The notes beneath the pieces were generated by a model. That model did not search any database. It was given only the letters and a program-made list of their open reading frames with translations, and was not told where the DNA came from. Of a DNA stretch of 64,000 nucleotides, positions 26,012-34,344 are shown piece by piece. The DNA lies in NCBI RefSeq assembly GCF_038452275.1, contig NZ_CP141643.1, positions 1,240,001 through 1,304,000 on the forward strand, given 5' to 3'. Both the position numbers and the translations under genes were made by a program. The stretch is from Corynebacterium sp. BD556. GTDB taxonomy: Bacteria; Actinomycetota; Actinomycetes; Mycobacteriales; Mycobacteriaceae. Each line of letters begins with the position of its first letter. The first letter of the stretch is position 1.

Positions 26012-27130
26012 TTACTCAGCCGCCAGGATGTCTGTCACGATGCCGTCGGCAAGCAATCTCCCGCGATCGGTCACCGCAACGCGATCGCCGACGCTAAGCA
26101 GCCCCGCCGCCGCATGCTTATCGACGACTTCCCGCCCCGCGCCCCGGATCCACTCCAGCGGAATCCCCTCACGCAGCCGCAGCCCCAACATAATCGCCTC
26201 AAAGTGGCGCTCGTCAGCGCTGATCTTTTCACGCCCCGCAACTGGAAGCTGGTCTGCGGCAAGCATGGCATTGTAGCGCTCCGGCCGCTTGACGTTGACA
26301 AAGCGCGTCCCGGCGATGTCGCCGTGCGCTCCCGGGCCCGCACCCCACCACTGCCCGCCACGCCAGTACAAAAGGTTGTGGTGGCACTGACCACCAGGTT
26401 TCGCCCAGTTGGAAACCTCGTACCATTGATAACCTTGCGCTTCTAGGGCACGGGAGATCATTTCGTAGCGCTCCGCGTAGACATCTTCCGACGGGGCGGG
26501 CAACTGCCCACGGCGGATCTTGCGCGACATAGCGGTGCCTTCCTCCACAATCAGCGAATACGCCGAGACATGGTCGACCCCCGCCTGCAGCACCGCATCC
26601 AACGTGGCGCGCACATCATCATCAGTTTCCGTCGGCGTGCCGTAGATCATGTCCAAGTTGACATGTTCAAACCCAGCCGCCTTCGCCTCTGCCGCCGCCG
26701 CCACCGCACGGCCCGGGGTGTGCATGCGGTCTAGGACCTGCAAAACAGGGGTCGAAGCCGACTGCATGCCCAACGAAACGCGGGTAAACCCCGCCTCGCG
26801 CAGCCCAGCGAAAAAATCGGGGTTCGTGCTCTCCGGGTTGGATTCGGTGGTTACCTCGGCGCCGGGTTGAAGCCCCATCGTGCGGCGCACCGCGTCTAAA
26901 ACCCGGCCCAAACCTGCAGCACCTAACAGGGAGGGGGTGCCGCCCCCTATGAAAACGGTCTGGGCTTGCGGCAAATCGAAATGGGCGACGGCTAGTTCTA
27001 GCTCTTTTTCCACCGCGCGCAGGTAGGCCTCGTAGGTGGAGGTGGTTTCAGTGGGCGTGTAGGTGTTGAAGTCGCAGTAGCCGCAACGAGTTGCGCAAAA
27101 GGGGACGTGGATATAGACGCCGAATGACAT
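26012..27130 (-). CDS. hemW: Radical SAM protein HemW (coproporphyrinogen oxidase-like)
   Basis: A 372-residue product. IHVPFCATRCGYCDFNTY carries the CxxxCxxC radical SAM cluster, and VFIGGGTPSLL and TTESNP are the next SAM-contact motifs. RVSLGMQSAS and a C-terminal HemN-type domain complete it. HemW is a haem-trafficking chaperone; true HemN differs in the residues around the first motif, so HemW is the better name. The hrcA ATG lies 37 bases downstream, with the CIRCE-like element between them. Confidence 0.92.
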   Translation of the reverse strand: MSFGVYIHVPFCATRCGYCDFNTYTPTETTSTYEAYLRAVEKELELAVAHFDLPQAQTVFIGGGTPSLLGAAGLGRVLDAVRRTMGLQPGAEVTTESNPESTNPDFFAGLREAGFTRVSLGMQSASTPVLQVLDRMHTPGRAVAAAAEAKAAGFEHVNLDMIYGTPTETDDDVRATLDAVLQAGVDHVSAYSLIVEEGTAMSRKIRRGQLPAPSEDVYAERYEMISRALEAQGYQWYEVSNWAKPGGQCHHNLLYWRGGQWWGAGPGAHGDIAGTRFVNVKRPERYNAMLAADQLPVAGREKISADERHFEAIMLGLRLREGIPLEWIRGAGREVVDKHAAAGLLSVGDRVAVTDRGRLLADGIVTDILAAE

Positions 27131-27163
27131 AGGCGCCCATCCTAGTTGTTGCCCTCCGCCCGG

Positions 27164-27832
27164 TTAGGCACCCCGGCGCGACCTCTTGGCGGCTACTTTG
27201 GCCACGATTCGGTCGATGCGGGCGCGCTCCGCCAAAAACGCGGGCGGGTTGGAACCCCGCATGGTGCGGGTAAAGGCCGGGTGATCGACGCAGACAGTGT
27301 CGAGCCATCCCTCCACGACGGTTTCCACCAACTCACCCACACGCGAATAAAGCTGCGGCAGGGACACGGCGCCGAGTTCACGCGCAACCATGTCGGTCTG
27401 CTCCAGGGTGTACTCGACGATCTCCCGCAGGTGCTGGATAACCAAGTCGGTGCGTCCCGTGAGAGCGTCGTGCATGGTGCGCACTGAAAACGGCGCTTTG
27501 AGGGGGAAGATATCTTCCAAGCTGGCGGCGTCGAGGATGTCCGGTTGCGGCACTTTTTCCTCGGGGCACGCGCTCGCTGAGAGCACTCCGGCGCGCATCC
27601 CCGTGGTCAGTGCCTGGCGCAAGCCGATGAGCTCCCCAACAACGCGGCGGGCATCCTGGCGGGCATCGTCGACGATCTCGGAAAACTCGGCGAGGCAATC
27701 GTCGGTAAGTTCGCCATCATAATCCGCGATGGCCTCCGCAATGTGATCGGTGTACTCCGCAACTTCGTCCCCGATGTTGTAGATCTCCTGAGTCAACTCA
27801 CGGTGACGCAGAATAGCTGCGGTTTTGTGCAC
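27164..27832 (-). CDS. Conserved helical protein of unknown function
   Basis: A 222-residue product from GTG 27832 (VHKTAAILRHREL), preceded by AAGGGGGTGT at good spacing; the longer frame reads back through fadD and is not supported. It is almost entirely helical and acidic, without membrane segments (EIYNIGDEVAEYTDHIAEAI, TDLVIQHLREIVEYTLEQTD). It ends in a basic KVAAKRSRRGA. From memory a similar unknown gene lies between hemW and fadD in C. glutamicum. I have no function to offer. Confidence 0.8.
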   Translation of the reverse strand: MHKTAAILRHRELTQEIYNIGDEVAEYTDHIAEAIADYDGELTDDCLAEFSEIVDDARQDARRVVGELIGLRQALTTGMRAGVLSASACPEEKVPQPDILDAASLEDIFPLKAPFSVRTMHDALTGRTDLVIQHLREIVEYTLEQTDMVARELGAVSLPQLYSRVGELVETVVEGWLDTVCVDHPAFTRTMRGSNPPAFLAERARIDRIVAKVAAKRSRRGA

Positions 27833-27900
27833 GGCACACCCCCTTTTTTTGTACTCACATTGACGGCATTGGCAAGAAGCTGGGAAGGATGTTAAACCAT

Positions 27901-27931
27901 TTCGGCGCGCCATCCGGGGCGGCGCGCCGAA
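27901..27931 (-). terminator. Hairpin downstream of fadD
   Basis: An 11-bp perfect inverted repeat (27901-27911 TTCGGCGCGCC with 27921-27931 GGCGCGCCGAA) around a 9-base loop lies just after the fadD stop in its direction. The following minus-strand tail (TGGTTTAA-like) is only weakly U-rich. Confidence 0.6.
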
Positions 27932-27941
27932 ACCCCACCCC

Positions 27942-29780
27942 CTAGCGCTGGTAAAGGGCGTTGATCTCCTTGGCGAAGCGCTGGAAAACGACATTGCGTT
28001 TCACCTTGAGCGTGGGGGTCATCTCATCGTCTTTTTCGCGCAGATCCCTGTCCAAGATGCGGAACTTCTTAATCGCCTCCGCGTGGCTGACCGTCGCGTT
28101 GGCCATGTTCACCGCGTCTTGCACCTCCGCCTGCAGGCGAGGATTGTGCACCAGCTCACGCAACGCAGTGGACTCCGGGATGTTGTTTTGAGACTTCCAG
28201 CGCCTGAGCTCATCGGAATCCAACGTGACCAGCAAGCCGACGAAGGGTTTGCCGTCGCCGACGACAAGCGCGTTGGAGATCAGCGGGTCCTGGCAGATGA
28301 TCTCCTCCAAAGGACCCGGAGAAACGTTCTTACCACCCGCGGTGACAATCAAGTCCTTCTTGCGGCCAGTGATGCGCACGAAGCCTTCCTCGTCGATCTC
28401 ACCTAAGTCACCGGTGTTGAACCAGCCGTCGCTTTTCGCCTCCGCAGTGGCCTCCTCGTTGCCCCAGTAGGCGCGAAACACTCCTGGTCCGCGGAACTCG
28501 ATCTCACCTTCGTCGTTAATGCGCGCCTCGTAGCCGGCCACGGGCCGACCCACGGTGCCGATCTTATGGTCGACGACGTTGTTCACGCAGGCGGCAGCGG
28601 TCGTCTCCGTCAAACCGTAGCCTTCGTAGATGGGGATGCCCATGCCGCGGAAGAAGTGGCCCAGCGCCGGGCTCATAGCCGATCCGCCCGTGATGCCGTA
28701 CTCAACGTCTCCACCGATGGCTTCCTTGACCTTGCGGTACACCAAGCGGTCGAAAACTTTGTGGGCGGCTTTCTGGGCGCGCGAGGGCCCCTGCGCGGTA
28801 TCTAAGGCCTTGGAGTAGGCAATCGCGGCCTTCTCCGCCTCCAAGAAAACACGCTTGCCCACACCGGAGCCGTCGGCCGCTTTGTTGTAGGCGGCGTTGC
28901 GCACCTTCTCAAACACGCGCGGCACGCCCAGAACCATGTTCGGCTGGACTCGCTGCAGCTCAACAGCAATGGAGGACGTATCAGACCAGTGGGCCTGGGT
29001 GGCGCCGTGAATGGTCAACGACACAGCCACCGCCCGCTGCAGCACGTGCGCCAGCGGCAAAAAGGTCACCACGCGCTTGCCCGGCTGCGCCACCGCACCA
29101 ATCGGGTTGGTGCCCAGCCCGCGGGCCTGGTGGATCCAGTTGCCGTGGGTCAGCTCTACGCCCTTCGGGCGGCCCGTCGTTCCGGATGTGTAGACGATAG
29201 AGGCCAAATCTTCGCGGGTGATGGAAGCCAGTCGGGCGTCGACAAGCTCCTGTCCTGTGTTTTTACCCTCGGAGCGAAGCTTAGTCAGGCCGCCAGAATT
29301 GATCTCGTAGATCTGGCGCAGCTTCGATGAGGACCCGCTCAAGCGGGGGGTGCCGTCAGCACCGACGAGAAGGTTGGACAAGGTTTTGACATTGTCGGTG
29401 TTTTCCACGATGGCCAGTTGCGCCCCCGAATCTTCCAGGATCCACTGGATCTGGTGCGGGGAGCTCGACGGGTAAATCGGCACGGTGACAGCGCCTGCGG
29501 CCCAAATGGCGAAGTCGGCGAGCTGCCACTCGTAGCGGGTGTTGGACAAAAGAGCCACACGATCGCCCTTCTCCACCCCGTTAGCGATCAGGCCGCGGGC
29601 CAGCGCGTAGACCTCCTCAAGGAACTCGTCGGCGCTGACGTTGACCCAGTAATAATTCTGTGGGCGGGAAAACAGCACGTAGTGCGGGTGCTGTGTGCAC
29701 AGATCGACGAGCCGGCTGATGCAGGTCTCGTTCGGGGCCAACTCATAAGTGGCCTCAGTAGTAGCGTTAGCAGATGGCAT
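27942..29780 (-). CDS. fadD: Long-chain fatty-acid-CoA ligase
   Basis: A 612-residue AMP-forming acyl-CoA synthetase from ATG 29780 (MPSANATTEATYELAP). ATP/AMP motif: VYTSGTTGRPKGVELTHGN. Later motifs are YEGYGLTETTAA, FNTGDLGEIDEEGFVRITGRKKDLIVTAGGKNVSP and a C-terminal KVKRNVV. It adenylates fatty acids and transfers them to CoA, feeding beta-oxidation or lipid synthesis; the length fits the FadD15-type group. A TAACCT box 7 bases before the ATG (29788-29793) suggests a leaderless mRNA. It diverges from malQ. Residues coded upstream of 29780 overlap the malQ promoter region and are ignored. Confidence 0.93.
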   Translation of the reverse strand: MPSANATTEATYELAPNETCISRLVDLCTQHPHYVLFSRPQNYYWVNVSADEFLEEVYALARGLIANGVEKGDRVALLSNTRYEWQLADFAIWAAGAVTVPIYPSSSPHQIQWILEDSGAQLAIVENTDNVKTLSNLLVGADGTPRLSGSSSKLRQIYEINSGGLTKLRSEGKNTGQELVDARLASITREDLASIVYTSGTTGRPKGVELTHGNWIHQARGLGTNPIGAVAQPGKRVVTFLPLAHVLQRAVAVSLTIHGATQAHWSDTSSIAVELQRVQPNMVLGVPRVFEKVRNAAYNKAADGSGVGKRVFLEAEKAAIAYSKALDTAQGPSRAQKAAHKVFDRLVYRKVKEAIGGDVEYGITGGSAMSPALGHFFRGMGIPIYEGYGLTETTAAACVNNVVDHKIGTVGRPVAGYEARINDEGEIEFRGPGVFRAYWGNEEATAEAKSDGWFNTGDLGEIDEEGFVRITGRKKDLIVTAGGKNVSPGPLEEIICQDPLISNALVVGDGKPFVGLLVTLDSDELRRWKSQNNIPESTALRELVHNPRLQAEVQDAVNMANATVSHAEAIKKFRILDRDLREKDDEMTPTLKVKRNVVFQRFAKEINALYQR

Positions 29781-29787
29781 GCGGTTT

Positions 29788-29793
29788 AGGTTA
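29788..29793 (-). promoter_or_regulatory. -10 box of fadD (leaderless)
   Basis: The minus strand reads TAACCT, 7 bases before ATG 29780. There is no ribosome-binding site in between. Confidence 0.5.
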
Positions 29794-29835
29794 CTACTGT
29801 CCACAACACAGCGGGTGGCAAAACCGCATCTTTGG

Positions 29836-29841
29836 CACAAT
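29836..29841 (+). promoter_or_regulatory. -10 box of malQ (leaderless)
   Basis: CACAAT lies 8 bases before the GTG at 29850. It faces the fadD promoter across about 40 bases. Confidence 0.4.
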
Positions 29842-29849
29842 GAACTCTT

Positions 29850-32021
29850 GTGACTAACGCGGATCTCATACACGCCCTGGCCACCACCCACGGATTCGGC
29901 CTGCACTACCAAGCCTCCAACGGGCTGGTCACTCAACCCCCACAAAAAACCTTCATCACCCTGCTGCAAGCACTAGGACTGCCCCTCAGCTCCAAGCCCA
30001 CCGATGAAGAAATCGAAACCCTCCTCCAACAACACCGCGAAGACACGGCCACCGCCGCCCTGCCACCATGCGTAGTAGCCACCGCCGGCGAAGAAAAACA
30101 CTTCAACGTCCACGTCCACGACGGCCACCCAGCACACGTCTGGATCAGACTCGAAGACGGCACCTCCCGCGACGCCCACCAAGACGAAAACTGGACACCA
30201 CCACTTAACGTCAACGGCACCACATGGGGCGAAGCCACCTTCCACATACCCGGCGACCTGCCCACCGGCTGGCACACCCTGCACCTAGAGTCCGACAACC
30301 TCACAGCCTCTTGCACACTGATCGTGGTGCCCAAACGCCTCACTACCAACGACGAATACATCCACAACCCCGCCTACGGTGTCATGGCGCAACTTTACTC
30401 AGTGCGCTCACAACACTCCTGGGGCATCGGCGACTTCCACGACCTAGCGCTTCTCGCCGAAACCGTCGCCGCCGAAGGCGCCGACTACCTGCTGATCAAC
30501 CCGGTCCACGCCGCCCAACCCATCCCACCCGTGGAGGACTCGCCCTACCTTCCCGCCTCGCGCCGCTTCGTCAACCCCCTCTACATCGCTGTCGAGCAAG
30601 TGCCCGAGTTCGCCTCCTTAGATGAAGCCACCCGCCAAGAAGCCCTCATACTTGCCGCCCCCTTAAAAGACACAAACCGCAGCGCCGCCCCCATCGAACG
30701 CAACCCAATTTATGAAGCAAAACTGGCCGTTTTGCGCGAACTGTACTACCTCGCCGAAGCCGACCACACCCGCACCGCCCACTTTGAAGCCTTCCTCAAC
30801 GACGAAGGCAAAGGACTCCAAGAGTTCGGTACCTGGTGCGCCGAAACAGCTCTACTTGGACGTGAACCGGATTCAACCGCGCGCCATATCGACTCCAAGC
30901 AGGAACACGCCGATCTGGCCCGCTTCTACATGTGGCTACAGTTCATCGCCGATGAGCAGCGCCGCATCGCCCACGAAAGGGCCCGTGCCGCCGGCATGCG
31001 CATCGGCATAGTCACCGACCTGGCCGTCGGTGTCCACCCGGGCGGCGCCGATGCCCACAACCTGGCCGAATCGCTCGTCGCGCAGGCCTCAGTGGGAGCC
31101 CCGCCGGACCAGTTCACACAGCAGGGCCAAGACTGGTCACAGCCGCCGTGGAACCCCCAAGCCCTAGCCAACGCAGGCTACGCCCCCTGGCGCGACCTGC
31201 TGCGCACCGTGTTGCGCCACTCGGGAGGAATCCGCGTCGACCACATTTTGGGCATGTTCCGCCTGTTTTGGATCCCGCGGATGGGACACCCCGCCGAAGG
31301 CGCCTACATGAACTACGACCACGAAGCGATGCTCGGCGTGCTCGCGCTGGAAGCGCAGCGCGCTGGCGCAATCGTGGTTGGAGAAGACATGGGCACCTTC
31401 GAACCGTGGGTCCAAGACGTCCTGCGTGACAAAGGCCTGCTGGGCACCAGTGTGGTGTGGTTCGAGTCCACCCCGGCCAGCGGGGCGCCGCTGCCCCAAA
31501 ACCAGTACCGCCACTTGGCGCTATCTTCGGTGGGCACCCACGATCTGCCTCCCACCGCCGGCTACCTGCAAGGCGCACACAACGAACTACGGGCAAAACT
31601 TGGCCTGGTCACTGAAAGCGTCGACACGCTTAACGCCGCCGACGCTGCCTGGCACGCGGCCGTGCTCAACGAGGCCCGCGCCACCGGATCATTCGCCCAC
31701 ACCAGCTTCGCCGAGACGGACTTTATCCACCTGATGGTGCGCGAAGCTGGTGAGCCCGTCGAGTTTTCCGCTGAGCAGCTTGCGGAGCTCATCGTCGGCC
31801 TCAACCGCTTCATCGCGGGCACGCCCTCGGCATTGACGTGTATAAACTTGGTGGACATGGTGGGCGATACCCGCATCCAGAACCAGCCGGGCACGAACTC
31901 TACCCAATACAAAAATTGGTGCATCCCGCTTGCCGACGCCACCGCAACCGCCGTGACCATCGAGGACCTTTCCGACATGGAGCTTTTCCGGCGTGTTGCC
32001 CGCGCCGCTCAGCGCGGCTAG
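29850..32021 (+). CDS. malQ: 4-alpha-glucanotransferase (amylomaltase)
   Basis: A 723-residue GH77 enzyme starting at GTG 29850 (MTNADLIHALATTHGF). The N-terminal 150 residues form the actinobacterial extension. The catalytic domain starts around MAQLYSVRSQHSWGIGDFHD. The nucleophile Asp is in GGIRVDHILGMFRLFWIP, the acid/base Glu in AIVVGEDMGTFE and the transition-state Asp in VGTHDLPPTAGY. It transfers maltosyl or longer glucan units during maltose/maltodextrin use. Its stop is 1 base before the end of a small convergent gene. Confidence 0.95.
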   Translation: MTNADLIHALATTHGFGLHYQASNGLVTQPPQKTFITLLQALGLPLSSKPTDEEIETLLQQHREDTATAALPPCVVATAGEEKHFNVHVHDGHPAHVWIRLEDGTSRDAHQDENWTPPLNVNGTTWGEATFHIPGDLPTGWHTLHLESDNLTASCTLIVVPKRLTTNDEYIHNPAYGVMAQLYSVRSQHSWGIGDFHDLALLAETVAAEGADYLLINPVHAAQPIPPVEDSPYLPASRRFVNPLYIAVEQVPEFASLDEATRQEALILAAPLKDTNRSAAPIERNPIYEAKLAVLRELYYLAEADHTRTAHFEAFLNDEGKGLQEFGTWCAETALLGREPDSTARHIDSKQEHADLARFYMWLQFIADEQRRIAHERARAAGMRIGIVTDLAVGVHPGGADAHNLAESLVAQASVGAPPDQFTQQGQDWSQPPWNPQALANAGYAPWRDLLRTVLRHSGGIRVDHILGMFRLFWIPRMGHPAEGAYMNYDHEAMLGVLALEAQRAGAIVVGEDMGTFEPWVQDVLRDKGLLGTSVVWFESTPASGAPLPQNQYRHLALSSVGTHDLPPTAGYLQGAHNELRAKLGLVTESVDTLNAADAAWHAAVLNEARATGSFAHTSFAETDFIHLMVREAGEPVEFSAEQLAELIVGLNRFIAGTPSALTCINLVDMVGDTRIQNQPGTNSTQYKNWCIPLADATATAVTIEDLSDMELFRRVARAAQRG

Positions 32022-32022
32022 C

Positions 32023-32163
32023 TCACAACAGGCGCAGCAGGCCGACGATGATGACCAGCGCAATCATCAGCCACATCACCTGAGTGACCCGCGACTGCGG
32101 ATACTTGCGCTGCGGCTTGGGAAGTTTTTGGTCTTCCTTGCGTAAGAACTCCGGGTTGGTCAT
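32023..32163 (-). CDS. 46-residue small membrane protein
   Basis: ATG 32163 to TGA 32023. A hydrophilic basic N-terminus (MTNPEFLRKEDQKLPKPQRK) is followed by a single membrane helix (VMWLMIALVIIVGLLRLL) that ends the protein. It lies 11 bases after a second tiny gene on the same strand and just before the convergent malQ stop. The composition and clear soluble-plus-anchor layout argue for a real gene. The function is unknown. Confidence 0.65.
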   Translation of the reverse strand: MTNPEFLRKEDQKLPKPQRKYPQSRVTQVMWLMIALVIIVGLLRLL

Positions 32164-32174
32164 GACTGCGTAGT

Positions 32175-32312
32175 CTACCTACCTCGGCGCCGGGCAAACA
32201 GGTGCCCAAGAAAGTCGACGACGCGCAAGATCGCCCACCCCAACACCCCCGATAAAGGCAGCGCCACCACCACAACGATGGGCAACTGCAGCCAAGGACT
32301 CAACCCGAACAC
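32175..32312 (-). CDS. 45-residue small membrane protein
   Basis: GTG 32312 to TAG 32175, starting 6 bases after the peptidase stop and in the same frame as it. Most of the chain is hydrophobic (WLQLPIVVVVALPLSGVLGWAIL) with a basic end (FARRRGR), fitting one membrane helix with a cytoplasmic tail. Very tight spacing to the peptidase gene suggests translational coupling or occasional stop-codon read-through. The function is unknown. Confidence 0.55.
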   Translation of the reverse strand: MFGLSPWLQLPIVVVVALPLSGVLGWAILRVVDFLGHLFARRRGR

Positions 32313-32318
32313 CTGAAC

Positions 32319-34271
32319 CTACACCCCCGCCAGACCACGGCGCTGCAGAAGCGGGCGGGTGTCCTTCTCGCGGCCCCGGAAAGCACGATAAGCCTCCGCA
32401 TAGTCACGCGATGCACCGGTGCTCAAAATAGCTTCACGGAACCTCTCCCCTGTCAAGCGGTTAATTCCCTCCTGCTCAACCATCTGGTAGCCATCGGCAT
32501 CTAAAGCCTCGGCCCACAGATAGGAGTAGTAGCCCGCCGAGTAGCCGCCAGCGAAGATGTGATTGAACCAAGTGGAGCGGTAGCGCGGCTCAAGCTCATC
32601 AATGGCCAAGCCGTATTCCTCCAACACCGCACGCTCAAAGGCGTCAATGTCAGTGGGAATCTCCCCATCGAGGCAGTGCCAGGCCAAGTCAATGGCGCAA
32701 GCGGCGAGGTACTCCGCCGTAGTAAAGCCCTGCCCGAATCGGCGCGAAGCACGCACCGCCTCCACAAGCTCCTCAGGGATGAGCGCGCCCGTATCCACGT
32801 GGCGCGCATAGTTGCGCACAATCTGCGGAGCAAAGGCGTAATTCTCATTGATCTGGGAAGGAAACTCCACCCAGTCACGCGGAACGTTGGTGCCAGACAA
32901 GGAGGGATAGCGCACGTCGGAAAGCAAACCGTGCAAAGCGTGGCCGAACTCATGAAAAACGGTAGTGACCTCGTCGATAGTCAACAGCTCGGAGGTGATC
33001 GACATGACGTTGACCACCACCGGCTTGGTGCCAGTCAAGCGGGCCTGATCCACAAAAGAGCTCATCCACGCGCCACCACGCTTAGATGGACGGGCATTGT
33101 AATCAGTCAACAGCAAACCGATACCGGTGCCGTCATCTTCCTTCACCTCCCACACGGTGACATCATCGCGGTACCCGGCGAGATCCTCACGCTTGTCCAC
33201 CGTGATTCCGTACAGCAGATGAGCGGCATAAAAAACACCGTCCCGCAACACCTGCTCCAAGGGGAAGAACTTACGCAACTGCGCCTCATCCACACCGAGC
33301 TCCTCCTTGCGGCGCTTCGCCTGCCAATAAGGCCAATCGGCGCCGTCAACCTCCTCGCCGGCCAACTCGCCAGCCAACTTCAGCTCGGCCGCAGCATTAG
33401 CTGCCGCAGCCGGGGCAAGCTCCGTGATGAGGCGGCGGGCCGCCTCCGCACTACCAGCGGTCTCCTCAGCGATGACGTAATCGGCGTGGGTATCAAAACC
33501 CAGCAACTTGGCACGCTCAAGACGCAAACGCACCGTCTCCCTAATCAGCTCCGGGTTGGAAATGCGGCCACGGCAGCGGGAAGCTTCAAAAAGTTTGCGG
33601 CGCGCCTGCGGATCGTCCAACTCGGCCTGCAGGGACTGCGTGGTGGGCAACTCCAGCGGAACTACGTAACCATCCTCACTCGCGTAGGCCTGCATCTGGG
33701 CCTCGCTGAGACCTTCTAACTCCTCGCGGGTAAGGCGCACGGCCAACTCGCGGGTATCGGCGAGCAGGTTGCGGCCAAAGCGCTCGGAAAGTTCAGACAA
33801 GCGCTGGTTGATTTCCAGCAGGCGGGACTTTCCCGCCGCGTCGAGGTCAGCGCCGCGACGCGAGAAGCGGCGCAGCAAAAGCTCATGGAGGCGACGCGAT
33901 TCAGCGTCGTCGGGCACCTCAAGGCCTTGCAGCCGCCGGTAAAGCTCAACATTTTGATAAATCGAGTCGGTGTGCGCCGACAACTTCGGCACGATGCGGT
34001 CGGCCACCTCGTCAAACTGTGGGGTCGAGTCGGTGCTGTGCAAGTTAAAAAACCAAGCGGCAACACGGTCAAGGTCAGCACCGGAGCGCTCCAGCGCCTC
34101 CACGGTGTTTTCCCAGGTCGGCTCGTCGTGAGAGAGGATCTCCGCGATCTCAGCGGCGTGGCGCTCAAGTGCTTGCTCGAAAGCGGGTTCCACGTGTTCG
34201 AGGCGGATCGCTTTGAAATCGGGCAGGTTGTACGGCAACGATGAGGGCTCGAGAAGCGGATTTTTTATCAT
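32319..34271 (-). CDS. dcp: M3-family peptidyl-dipeptidase
   Basis: A 650-residue metallopeptidase from ATG 34271 (MIKNPLLEPSSLPYNLPDF). The zinc site VFHEFGHALHGLL gives HExxH, and the third ligand Glu follows in WVEFPSQINENYA; together they mark the thimet/oligopeptidase M3 family. It removes dipeptides from peptide C-termini or cleaves short oligopeptides in the cytoplasm. There is no signal peptide. A TAGGAT box 8 bases before the ATG (34280-34285) suggests a leaderless mRNA. The longer frame upstream is antisense to the divergent esterase gene. Two tiny membrane-protein genes follow. Confidence 0.92.
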   Translation of the reverse strand: MIKNPLLEPSSLPYNLPDFKAIRLEHVEPAFEQALERHAAEIAEILSHDEPTWENTVEALERSGADLDRVAAWFFNLHSTDSTPQFDEVADRIVPKLSAHTDSIYQNVELYRRLQGLEVPDDAESRRLHELLLRRFSRRGADLDAAGKSRLLEINQRLSELSERFGRNLLADTRELAVRLTREELEGLSEAQMQAYASEDGYVVPLELPTTQSLQAELDDPQARRKLFEASRCRGRISNPELIRETVRLRLERAKLLGFDTHADYVIAEETAGSAEAARRLITELAPAAAANAAAELKLAGELAGEEVDGADWPYWQAKRRKEELGVDEAQLRKFFPLEQVLRDGVFYAAHLLYGITVDKREDLAGYRDDVTVWEVKEDDGTGIGLLLTDYNARPSKRGGAWMSSFVDQARLTGTKPVVVNVMSITSELLTIDEVTTVFHEFGHALHGLLSDVRYPSLSGTNVPRDWVEFPSQINENYAFAPQIVRNYARHVDTGALIPEELVEAVRASRRFGQGFTTAEYLAACAIDLAWHCLDGEIPTDIDAFERAVLEEYGLAIDELEPRYRSTWFNHIFAGGYSAGYYSYLWAEALDADGYQMVEQEGINRLTGERFREAILSTGASRDYAEAYRAFRGREKDTRPLLQRRGLAGV

Positions 34272-34279
34272 GACACCCC

Positions 34280-34285
34280 ATCCTA
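34280..34285 (-). promoter_or_regulatory. -10 box of the M3 peptidase gene (leaderless)
   Basis: The minus strand reads TAGGAT, 8 bases before ATG 34271. It lies directly beside the 16-bp direct repeats of the divergent region. Confidence 0.5.
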
Positions 34286-34333
34286 CGTCTGCCCCGTCCT
34301 GCGTCTGCGCCGTCCGGCATCTGCGCCAGATAA
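34286..34333. repeat. 16-bp direct repeats between divergent promoters
   Basis: Units 34286-34301 and 34302-34317 agree at 14 of 16 positions (CGTCTGCSCCGTCCKG). A third partial unit at 34318-34327 (CATCTGCGCC) runs into the TAAACT box of the esterase gene. They fill the space between the two opposed -10 boxes, so they could be regulator sites or a replication-slippage product. Confidence 0.6.
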
Positions 34334-34336
34334 ACT
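34331..34336 (+). promoter_or_regulatory. -10 box of the esterase gene (leaderless)
   Basis: TAAACT lies 8 bases before ATG 34345. GGAG directly after it could instead act as a ribosome-binding site if the transcript starts further upstream. Confidence 0.4.
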
Positions 34337-34344
34337 GGAGACTT

